A DNA stretch of 5,276 nucleotides, from positions 1 to 5,276 of the forward strand of contig JBBRLG010000520.1 of the NCBI GenBank assembly GCA_038231495.1. The letters are read 5' to 3'. The notes beneath the pieces were generated by a model. That model was not told the DNA's origin. It saw nothing but the letters and a program-made list of their open reading frames with translations, and did no database searches. This stretch comes from JBBRLG01 sp038231495. Its GTDB lineage: Bacteria > Planctomycetota > Planctomycetia > Gemmatales > Gemmataceae. This document shows, piece by piece, positions 1 through 5,180 of this stretch; within the stretch, counting starts at the first letter, position 1; each line of letters starts with the position of its first letter. The position numbers and the translations under genes were made by a program.

Positions 1-17
1 ATAGAATAGAGTCCAAA

Positions 18-78
18 GGCGAGCCGGGAGCGTAAGAGTGAGTTCCAAAACTCCGGTCGCTGACGCTCCCGGCTCGCC
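18..78. repeat. Palindromic intergenic repeat, 16-bp perfect arms
   Basis: Bases 18-33 (GGCGAGCCGGGAGCGT) are the exact reverse complement of 63-78. Inside the loop, GAGTT at 40-44 pairs with AACTC at 49-53 around a 4-base CCAA loop, so the whole segment can form one long interrupted hairpin. It lies 34 bases before the DUF1501 start. From memory, GAGCCGGGAGCG-type palindromes are dispersed between genes in Gemmata-like planctomycetes; this was not searched. It may also act as a factor-independent stop for an upstream gene outside the window, but no T-tract follows either arm, so repeat is the safer call. Confidence 0.8.
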
Positions 79-112
79 AAGCGGTTCGTCCCTCAAATGA
101 CTGGACCTACCC

Positions 113-1543
113 ATGCACTGCAACCGCTTTCAACAACGCCCCCTGTCCCGCCGCGAGATGCTGCTGCGCTGCGCCAACGGCTTCGGCGCGGTCGCGCTCG
201 CGGCAATGCTGGATGAGCGCGCCCCCGCTGCCGACGCGCGGCGCGAAGACCCCAAACCGGGCCGGCACCACCCCGCAAGTGCGCAGAACGTCATCTTCCT
301 CTACATGGACGGCGGCCCGTCGCAGGTCGATACGTTCGACCCCAAGCCCCTCCTTGCCAAGTACGACGGCAAAGACCCGCACGGCTTACTCCAGGTCGAA
401 CCGACGCAGTTCAACAACGTCGGCAAAGTGCTGGCGTCGCCGTGGAAGTTCCGCCAGTACGGTGCCAGCGGCCTGCCGGTCAGCGACCTGTTCCCCCACG
501 TCGCCACCTGTGCCGACGACCTGGCCGTCGTCCGCTCGATGGTGTCGAACTTCTCCGAACACACGAGCGCCAACTATTTTCTCCACACCGGGTCCGGCAT
601 CCAGGGCCGGCCCAGCTGGGGCGCGTGGACCAGCTACGGCCTGGGCGCGCTGAACAAGAACCTGCCCGGCTTCATCGTCCTCAACGGCGGCCTGATCCCG
701 CCGGGCGGTTTGGACAACTTCAACAGCGGCTTCCTGCCCGCCGCCTACCAGGGGTCGGTCTTCCGTCCCGGCAACCCGCCCGTCGCCAACATCGACCGCC
801 ACGAACCGAACGACAAGCTCCAGCGTGGCAAGCTCGACCTGCTAAACCGCCTGGACCGCGCCGGCGAAGAACGCACCGGCAAGACTGACGAAATCGAAGC
901 CGCCATCGCCAATTACGAGACGGCGTACCGCATGCAAACCGCGGTGCCGGAACTGATGGAGAATAAAGGCGAGACCGAAGCGACCCGCCGGCTCTACGGC
1001 ATCGACTCCAAATATGCTCCAACGCAGGTTTTCGGGACGCAATGCCTCATCGCCCGCCGGCTGGTGGAGCGGGGCGCGCGGTTCATCGAGTTGACCTGTC
1101 CGAGTATCAGCGGCAACGACCGCTGGGACCAGCACAGCGGCTTGAAGCACGGCCACGAGGCCAACGCGCTGGCCGTCGATCAGCCGATCGCGGGCTTGCT
1201 GAAAGACCTGAAGCGGCGCGGCCTGCTCGACTCGACGCTGGTGGTGTTTGCCGGCGAGTTCGGACGGACGCCGTTCGCCCAGGGCGGCGACGGCCGCGAC
1301 CACGACCCGTACGCCTTCTCGATCTGGCTGGCCGGCGGCGGCGTCAAGGCGGGAACGGTCCACGGCGAAACCGACGAGTGGGGTTACAAGGTGGTGAAAA
1401 ACAAGGTCGAAATCCACGACCTGCACGCGACCCTGCTGCACCTGCTCGGCGTCGATCACAAGCGGCTCACGGTCCGTTTCGGCGGCCGCGACATGCGCCT
1501 GACCGACGTTCACGGCGAGGTGGTCCAGGAAATCGTCGCGTGA
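113..1543 (+). CDS. DUF1501 family protein (alkaline-phosphatase/sulfatase-like fold), Tat-type leader
   Basis: This is a 476-residue protein of the DUF1501 family (PF07394), which belongs to the alkaline phosphatase/sulfatase superfamily and is strongly expanded in planctomycetes; its substrate is unknown. Residues 12-33 form a Tat-like leader: SRREMLL followed by a hydrophobic GFGAVALAAML stretch. Export across the inner membrane is therefore expected. The core starts at residue 60 with the FLYMDGGPSQVDTFDPK block (D66, D73, D76), the likely metal-binding segment. Further family blocks are WDQH at 338-341, GEFGRTPF at 381-388, GRDHDP at 394-399 and HDLHATLLHLLG at 435-446. Length is typical and both ends look intact. 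An in-frame TGA at 98-100 makes ATG 113 the first usable start; only a weak purine stretch precedes it. A start at Met16 would remove the twin arginines. Such genes often sit after DUF1549/DUF1553 cytochrome-type genes, but the upstream side is cut off here. Family call is firm; enzymatic activity is inference. Confidence 0.93.
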   Translation: MHCNRFQQRPLSRREMLLRCANGFGAVALAAMLDERAPAADARREDPKPGRHHPASAQNVIFLYMDGGPSQVDTFDPKPLLAKYDGKDPHGLLQVEPTQFNNVGKVLASPWKFRQYGASGLPVSDLFPHVATCADDLAVVRSMVSNFSEHTSANYFLHTGSGIQGRPSWGAWTSYGLGALNKNLPGFIVLNGGLIPPGGLDNFNSGFLPAAYQGSVFRPGNPPVANIDRHEPNDKLQRGKLDLLNRLDRAGEERTGKTDEIEAAIANYETAYRMQTAVPELMENKGETEATRRLYGIDSKYAPTQVFGTQCLIARRLVERGARFIELTCPSISGNDRWDQHSGLKHGHEANALAVDQPIAGLLKDLKRRGLLDSTLVVFAGEFGRTPFAQGGDGRDHDPYAFSIWLAGGGVKAGTVHGETDEWGYKVVKNKVEIHDLHATLLHLLGVDHKRLTVRFGGRDMRLTDVHGEVVQEIVA

Positions 1544-1733
1544 ACGGACCGCTAACGGTTACGGTGGAAAGCCCGCTCCGCGCGGCATGCCTGGAACTGA
1601 TCCGGCGGCTGACGGCGGACCTGGCCCACCGCGCAGCGGGGCAGCGTAGGGAGCCACTTACGCTTCGGGTTAGTGTGAAATGCGTCACTTTTGACCGCGA
1701 GCAGTCTAGTTGTGAAAGGAACCCCTTCGTGCG
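1544..1733. other. Intergenic stretch after DUF1501, no convincing gene
   Basis: About 190 bases lie between the DUF1501 stop and the large inverted repeat. A frame beginning at GTG 1540, overlapping the DUF1501 stop as GTGA, stays open to the TAG at 1939-1941. It has no recognised motif, and its second half is simply a translation of the inverted repeat. No ribosome binding site or RNA gene was recognised here. The 10-mer ACCGCTAACG at 1548-1557 recurs at 1912-1921. Confidence 0.5.
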
Positions 1734-1897
1734 GGATCAAGGACGTGTTTCGCAGCCTTGGGGTTGCCGGCGGCTCTTTGGAGTGCGGCAGCTCGACACC
1801 GCTTTCGTTCTTTCTTTGACGAAGCACCCTGCCCCGCAAAAGAAAGAAAGCGGCGTCGAGCCGCCGCACTCCAAAGAAAAAAGGCTGCGCTTGATCC
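1734..1897. repeat. Large imperfect inverted repeat between convergent genes
   Basis: The inner arms are 1775-1817 and 1838-1877. Both contain TCTTTGGAGTGCGGC, a GCTCGAC.CCGCTTT block and a CTTTCTTT end, and they differ by two substitutions plus a 2-base insertion; the loop is 20 bases (1818-1837). An outer arm pair continues the symmetry: GGATCAA (1734-1740) and CGCAGCCTT (1751-1759) on the left match AAGGCTGCGCTTGATCC (1881-1897) on the right, with small indels. The right inner arm also contains its own short palindrome, GCGGC around TCGA. It sits where the DUF1501 gene and the phosphatase gene converge, so it could stop transcription from both sides. There is no T-tract directly after the stem, so a terminator role is inferred only from position. 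A dispersed MITE-like repeat is the alternative. Confidence 0.75.
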
Positions 1898-1908
1898 TGC
1901 ACCAGGAA

Positions 1909-2505
1909 TCAACCGCTAACGTGGCGCGTGTCGTTCCATAGGCGAATTACCGGCTCGCTTTTGTCGTGTTCGTAGCCGAGGACGCTCAGCGCCGCGGTGC
2001 TCAGGTAGAACAGCCGGCCCGCCGCCGGCTCCAGGCCGCACCAGCGGGCGGCAAGGACGCGCAGGAAGTGGCCGCTGGAAAAGACGAGCACATCGCCGTC
2101 CAGCGCTCGCAGCCGGCCGATCGCGCGGTCGGCCCGCGCGCTCACGCCTGCTAGCGTTTCGCCGTCGGGACAGCCGTCGCGGAAGAGCTGCCAGTCGGGC
2201 CGCTCCTTACGAATGTCCGCGGTCGTCTTGCCGTCGTAGGAACCGTAGTCCCATTCCACCAGTTCCGCATCGACCACGGCCACCGACCCGAAGCCCGCCA
2301 GTTCGCAAGTCCGTCGCGCACGCTGGAGGGGGCTGGTTAGGACGTGCGCAAAGGTTTGGCCGCCGAGCCGCACGCCGAGTTGGCGGGCGTTCTGTTCCCC
2401 TGGCGTGGTGAGCGGGATGTCGGTCAGGCCGGTGTGCTGCCGGGAGACGGTCCACGCCGTCTCGCCGTGGCGGGCCAGGGAGACGGACGGGAGGGGTTGG
2501 CTCAT
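1909..2505 (-). CDS. Histidine phosphatase superfamily protein, possibly a sugar-phosphate phosphatase (Shb17-like signature)
   Basis: This is a 198-residue, apparently cytoplasmic member of the histidine phosphatase superfamily (PF00300), which hydrolyses phosphate monoesters through a phosphohistidine. All catalytic positions are visible: the LARHGETAW motif at residues 10-18 with nucleophile H13 and R12, R62 in TSPLQRAR, acid E84 in the EWDYGSYDG block (84-92), and H146 in SSGHFLRVLAARW. The combination of EWDYG, RDGCPDGET (109-117) and GHFLR resembles yeast sedoheptulose-1,7-bisphosphatase Shb17 and its actinobacterial relatives more than classical phosphoglycerate mutases, so a sugar-phosphate substrate is plausible but inferred. 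The frame opens at 2577, but the ATG at 2503-2505 is preferred: it has a GGAGAG ribosome site six bases upstream and starts just before the conserved RHG motif. The longer version adds 24 residues with no family similarity. The gene converges on DUF1501 and diverges from the DUF2007 gene. Its last codons overlap one copy of the ACCGCTAACG direct repeat. Confidence 0.9.
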   Translation of the reverse strand: MSQPLPSVSLARHGETAWTVSRQHTGLTDIPLTTPGEQNARQLGVRLGGQTFAHVLTSPLQRARRTCELAGFGSVAVVDAELVEWDYGSYDGKTTADIRKERPDWQLFRDGCPDGETLAGVSARADRAIGRLRALDGDVLVFSSGHFLRVLAARWCGLEPAAGRLFYLSTAALSVLGYEHDKSEPVIRLWNDTRHVSG

Positions 2506-2511
2506 TGACAA

Positions 2512-2517
2512 CTCTCC
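2512..2517 (-). promoter_or_regulatory. Ribosome binding site of the phosphatase gene
   Basis: On the minus strand this reads GGAGAG, followed by six bases and then the ATG at 2505. It decides the start in favour of the 198-residue protein over the longer frame from 2577. Confidence 0.7.
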
Positions 2518-2518
2518 G

Positions 2519-2535
2519 TGGCGCGGTTCGCGCCA
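2519..2535 (-). promoter_or_regulatory. Short hairpin in the phosphatase leader
   Basis: TGGCGCG (2519-2525) and CGCGCCA (2529-2535) are perfect complements around a 3-base loop. The hairpin sits one base upstream of the GGAGAG ribosome site on the minus strand. In RNA it would be a stable stem next to the ribosome site; in DNA it could be an operator-like palindrome. No regulator is indicated. Confidence 0.4.
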
Positions 2536-2732
2536 AACGCAACGAATAACGCACGCTTGGGCCGGTTTCGCACACACCTTTTATCGTAGCGAGCAACAAT
2601 CGAGATTACCGGCAAATTGCAACCGCGGAGGCAGAAACTTCGCGGCATTCGAGTCGGTTGCGAAATTTGCGACCCGGTTACGACACAAACGGAGCGCCGC
2701 GTTAGGTCTTCCGGTTGGGCCGGCAATTTTCC

Positions 2733-2763
2733 TTGCATCGGGCGCGGCGTTCGCGGGTAAAAT
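2733..2763 (+). promoter_or_regulatory. Weak sigma70-like promoter candidate for the DUF2007 gene
   Basis: TTGCAT at 2733-2738 and TAAAAT at 2758-2763 resemble -35 and -10 boxes. The -10 matches TATAAT at five of six positions. The 19-base spacer is longer than ideal and the -35 match is only three of six. It lies about 45 bases before the start codon, a sensible distance. Planctomycete promoter consensus is poorly defined, so this is tentative. Confidence 0.25.
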
Positions 2764-2808
2764 GACTCGTGACGACGGACCCCTTCTTCAACCACGCGGG
2801 AGCGGACG

Positions 2809-3141
2809 ATGGCCGACGAACTGGTGACGGTGGCGACCTATGCGACCATGAGCGAGGCGGAAGCGGCCAAGGTGACGCTCGAAGCCCAGGGCATCCGCGC
2901 CCTGCTCGACGACATGGACTGGACCACGCTCGGCGTCTCGGCCGCGAACCTCAAATTGCAAGTCAACCAGGAAGACCTCGGCCGGGCCGTCGAACTGCTG
3001 GCCGAACACGGCCACACCCTGCGGGACGACGTGCCGGACGACGACGACCGGCCCGACGCCATCACCTGTTTGGAGTGCGGCAAGGAAATCCCGGAAGGCC
3101 AGGCCAAGTGTCCGGCGTGCGGCTGGACTTATGTGGGGTGA
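2809..3141 (+). CDS. DUF2007 domain protein with C-terminal zinc ribbon
   Basis: This is a 110-residue, soluble protein with no signal peptide. Residues 4-68 match the DUF2007 pattern (PF09413, annotated as a putative signal-transducing protein): a VTVATYATMSEAEAAKVTLEAQGI strand-helix start, a GIRALLDD strand, and LKLQVNQEDLGRAVELLAEHG. The fold is ferredoxin-like; biochemical function is unknown. An acidic linker (DDDD at 77-80) leads to a compact zinc ribbon with C87xxC90 and C101xxC104, ending in CPACGW. The ribbon suggests binding to a protein or nucleic acid, which is inference. The start is supported by GGGAG at 2798-2802, six bases before the ATG. It is divergent from the phosphatase gene and 113 bases upstream of the redoxin fusion gene in the same direction, so co-transcription is possible but not shown. 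Confidence 0.85.
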   Translation: MADELVTVATYATMSEAEAAKVTLEAQGIRALLDDMDWTTLGVSAANLKLQVNQEDLGRAVELLAEHGHTLRDDVPDDDDRPDAITCLECGKEIPEGQAKCPACGWTYVG

Positions 3142-3157
3142 GGGAATTAAGTGCAAA

Positions 3158-3169
3158 GCCGCAAGCGGC
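3158..3169 (+). repeat. Small GCCGC/GCGGC palindrome after the DUF2007 gene
   Basis: GCCGCAAGCGGC is a perfect 12-base palindrome arm pair 17 bases after the DUF2007 stop. It can form a short stem but has no following T-tract, so it is a weak terminator at best. Confidence 0.3.
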
Positions 3170-3175
3170 GGTCGT

Positions 3176-3204
3176 TTGAAACCTCTCCCGGTTCTCGGTA
3201 GTAG
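3176..3204 (+). promoter_or_regulatory. Alternative sigma70-like promoter candidate before the fusion gene
   Basis: TTGAAA at 3176-3181 matches TTGACA at five of six positions and is followed after 17 bases by TAGTAG (3199-3204). TAGTAT, three bases further on, is a better -10 with a poorer spacing. If this promoter is real, transcription starts near 3212 and the upstream strand of the predicted leader stem (3178-3193) is not in the transcript. The two ideas therefore exclude each other unless an upstream promoter is also used. Confidence 0.25.
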
Positions 3205-3254
3205 TATCTGTCGAGATTTCGTTCCCTCGGGAAAGTAACCTGGAGAGGTCTTTC
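3178..3254 (+). promoter_or_regulatory. Structured 5' leader that pairs with the ribosome binding site
   Basis: CCTCTCC at 3182-3188 is exactly complementary to GGAGAGG at 3242-3248, which is the ribosome site of the next gene. The helix continues inward after one mismatch with GGTT (3190-3193) and AACC (3237-3240), and outward with GAAA (3178-3181) and TTTC (3251-3254) across a 2-base bulge. That gives about 15 base pairs in total. The enclosed 43 bases hold two more possible stems: CTCG (3194-3197) with CGAG (3212-3215), and TTCCC (3222-3226) with GGGAA (3229-3233). The layout resembles a branched cis-regulatory RNA that hides the ribosome site. Pairing was read by eye, and function is inferred. 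Confidence 0.4.
3242..3248 (+). promoter_or_regulatory. Ribosome binding site of the fusion gene
   Basis: GGAGAGG lies six bases before the ATG at 3255, a strong match to the 16S rRNA tail, and fixes the start. The same bases are the 3' strand of the predicted leader stem. Confidence 0.75.
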
Positions 3255-5120
3255 ATGCGCGCGCGCTGCCTTTTCGCCGTTTGGGCCCTGTTGGTGACGG
3301 CCGTTGCCGTCCGTGCCGACGGGACGAACGTGGATAAGCTCAACAAAAAGATCGACAACCTCACCTTCAAGACCGCCGACGGCAAGGCCGTTACCCTCTA
3401 CGACTCCAAAGATAAAAAGGCCGTCGTCGTCGTCTTTTTGTCGTTCGACTGCCCCGTCTCCAACGGCTACGCGCCCGTCCTCGCCGCGTTGCACAAGGTC
3501 TACGCCGACAAGGGCGTCGCGTTCCTCGCGATCAACAGCACCGACGACCTCGACGCCGCCGCGCTCGCCAAGCAGGCCGCCGAGTACAAGTATCCGTTCC
3601 CGGTAGTGAAGGACGCCGACCGCCTGGCCGCCGACGCCTTCAAGGCCACCGTGGTCTCCGAGGCGTTCGTCCTCGACCACAACTTCGTACTGCGTTACCG
3701 CGGCCGCATCGACAACGCCTACGCCGCCCGGCTCAAGAAGAACAACCAGGTCACCAAGCACGACTTGCGCGACGCCCTCGACGACTTGCTCGCGGGCAAG
3801 GACGTGAGCGAGCCGGCGACCAAAGCTATCGGCTGTCCTGTCGTCCGCGAGAAGGCGACCACGGTAACGGCCAAGGTGACGTACTACCGCGACGTGTTGC
3901 CGATCATGCAGGCCGGTTGCCAGCAGTGCCACCGGCCCGGCGAGGTCGGGCCGTTCGCACTGATGACCTACGACCAGGCGGTCAACTGGTCCTCCGACAT
4001 CAAGGAGTACACGCAGAACCGCAAGATGCCGCCGTGGAAACCCGTCGAGGGCTTGGCGTTCCACAACGACCGCAAGCTGTCCGACAAGGAGATTGAAGTC
4101 CTCGCCGCGTGGGCCGACGGCGGTACCCCGGAGGGCGATCCCAAGGACGCGCCGAAGCCGCGCGACTTCATCGACGGCTGGCAACTCGGCAAGCCCGACC
4201 TGATCCTGACCGTGCCGGAGGAAATGACGATCGACGCCGCCGGCAAGGACCTGTTCCGCTGCTACGTGTTGCCGACCGGCCTGACGGAAGACAAGTACGT
4301 CGTCGCTGTCGAGGTCCGGCCCGGCAACAAACGCGTCTTGCACCACACGCTCAATTTCTGGGACACGGCCGGCGAGGGCCGCAAGCTGGAAGCGAAGGCG
4401 AAAGAGGGCGCGAAGCCCGACGACAAGGACCACGGCCCCGGCTACTCGGTGCAAATGGGCGTCGGCTTCCGGCCAACGCGAGCGGACACGTTCGGCGCGC
4501 TGTCCGGCTGGGCACCGGGGCAGCTGGGCCGCGAACTGCCCGAAGGCACCGGCTTCCCGCTGCCCAAGGGGTCTGACGTCATCCTCCAGGCGCACTACCA
4601 CCGCACGGGCCGGGTCGAGAAAGACCAGTCGTCAATCGGCCTCTATTTCGCCAAGAAACCGATCCAGACGCCTTTCCAGGGCATGGTGATTCCGGGCCGT
4701 TTCCTGTGGATCCCGGCCGGCAACGACCATTTCACGGTCAAGGGCAGCATCGAGATGGAGGACGATTGCAAGCTCTACTCGGTGATGCCGCACATGCACA
4801 TGCTGGGGCGCGAGGTTACGGTGACGGTGACGCCGCCGGAGGCAAAGCCGTTTACGCTCGTGGCGATCAAGGACTGGGATTACAACTGGCAGGAGACCTA
4901 TTTCTTGAAAGCGCCGATCGACCTGAAGAAGGGCACCAAGCTCGCGGTCGAAGCGGTCTACGACAATAGCGCCAAGAATCCCAACAATCCGTTCAACCCG
5001 CCGCGCATCGTGACCTTCGGCGAGCAGACGGATAACGAGATGTTGTTCGTGTTCTTCGGCGCGACCAAGGAGGGGAAGGGCCGCATCCGGTTCCAGCAGG
5101 AGGGGGCGAAAAAACCTTAG
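3255..5120 (+). CDS. Secreted fusion: redoxin + c-type cytochrome + copper type II ascorbate-dependent monooxygenase-like domains
   Basis: This 621-residue protein has a signal peptide (residues 1-21, hydrophobic core WALLVTAVAV, likely cut after VRA), so it acts outside the cytoplasm. Residues about 30-180 are a redoxin/AhpC-TSA thioredoxin fold with C66 in DCPVS; the second Cys of a classical CxxC is absent, and C194 follows the domain. Residues about 205-295 are a small cytochrome c domain with C222-QQ-C225-H226 and a candidate sixth ligand M258 in KMPPW. Residues about 310-610 resemble the two-domain copper core of peptidylglycine alpha-hydroxylating monooxygenase (PHM). H363 and H364 (VLHH) and H447 (LQAHYH) fit the CuH site; H513, H515 (PHMHMLG) and M596 (DNEM) fit the CuM site. 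Similar fusions are annotated in planctomycetes and acidobacteria as redoxin or ascorbate-dependent monooxygenase proteins. Copper-dependent hydroxylation fed by haem is inference, and the substrate is unknown. The frame is intact from the SD-supported ATG to TAG. Confidence 0.9.
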   Translation: MRARCLFAVWALLVTAVAVRADGTNVDKLNKKIDNLTFKTADGKAVTLYDSKDKKAVVVVFLSFDCPVSNGYAPVLAALHKVYADKGVAFLAINSTDDLDAAALAKQAAEYKYPFPVVKDADRLAADAFKATVVSEAFVLDHNFVLRYRGRIDNAYAARLKKNNQVTKHDLRDALDDLLAGKDVSEPATKAIGCPVVREKATTVTAKVTYYRDVLPIMQAGCQQCHRPGEVGPFALMTYDQAVNWSSDIKEYTQNRKMPPWKPVEGLAFHNDRKLSDKEIEVLAAWADGGTPEGDPKDAPKPRDFIDGWQLGKPDLILTVPEEMTIDAAGKDLFRCYVLPTGLTEDKYVVAVEVRPGNKRVLHHTLNFWDTAGEGRKLEAKAKEGAKPDDKDHGPGYSVQMGVGFRPTRADTFGALSGWAPGQLGRELPEGTGFPLPKGSDVILQAHYHRTGRVEKDQSSIGLYFAKKPIQTPFQGMVIPGRFLWIPAGNDHFTVKGSIEMEDDCKLYSVMPHMHMLGREVTVTVTPPEAKPFTLVAIKDWDYNWQETYFLKAPIDLKKGTKLAVEAVYDNSAKNPNNPFNPPRIVTFGEQTDNEMLFVFFGATKEGKGRIRFQQEGAKKP

Positions 5121-5122
5121 AG

Positions 5123-5180
5123 GATCGGGTGTCGGGTGTCGGAGAAGATCGGGTGTCGGGTGTCGGGGGTCGGGTGTCGA
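5123..5180 (+). repeat. CGGGTGT heptamer tandem repeat, left cluster
   Basis: Beginning three bases after the fusion gene's stop, the heptamer CGGGTGT occurs at 5126, 5133, 5150, 5157 and 5171, with a variant CGGGGGT at 5164. A larger unit of 20 identical bases starting GATCGGGTG is repeated at 5123-5142 and 5147-5166, a 24-base period. Copies on the opposite strand appear at 5245-5265. Confidence 0.85.

Larger units (their letters stand above)
2506..2808. promoter_or_regulatory. Divergent intergenic region holding the promoters of both flanking genes
   Basis: These 303 bases separate the 5' ends of the phosphatase (-) and DUF2007 (+) genes, so both promoters should lie here. Visible structure includes a 7-bp inverted repeat GCAACCG (2619-2625) / CGGTTGC (2655-2661), and the direct repeat TTGCGA at 2658-2663 and 2667-2672, spaced 9 bases apart. 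A hairpin also lies beside the phosphatase ribosome site. This stretch is more AT-rich in patches than the genes around it. A frame open from 2405 to 2827 crosses the region but has no family features and overlaps the phosphatase start, so I do not call it a gene. Confidence 0.5.

Noticed and set aside
842..1513. Minus-strand open frame of 223 codons
   Set aside because: It is antisense to the DUF1501 gene and shows no recognisable motif or ribosome site.
1775..1877. Classical rho-independent terminator
   Set aside because: The stem is much longer than usual and no T-tract follows it on either strand, so it is listed as a repeat with a possible termination role.
1042..1941. Plus-strand open frame of 299 codons
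   Set aside because: Its first 500 bases are the shifted frame of the DUF1501 gene, giving Arg/Pro/Ala-rich sequence. Only the part after 1540 was considered separately.
2506..2577. N-terminal extension of the phosphatase by 24 residues
   Set aside because: The extension has no family similarity, and a good GGAGAG ribosome site sits before the internal ATG at 2505.
3147..4601. Minus-strand open frame of 484 codons
   Set aside because: It lies antisense to the fusion gene, whose domains and catalytic motifs are clear. The translation is rich in V, G, R and D without family motifs, typical of an antisense frame in GC-rich DNA.
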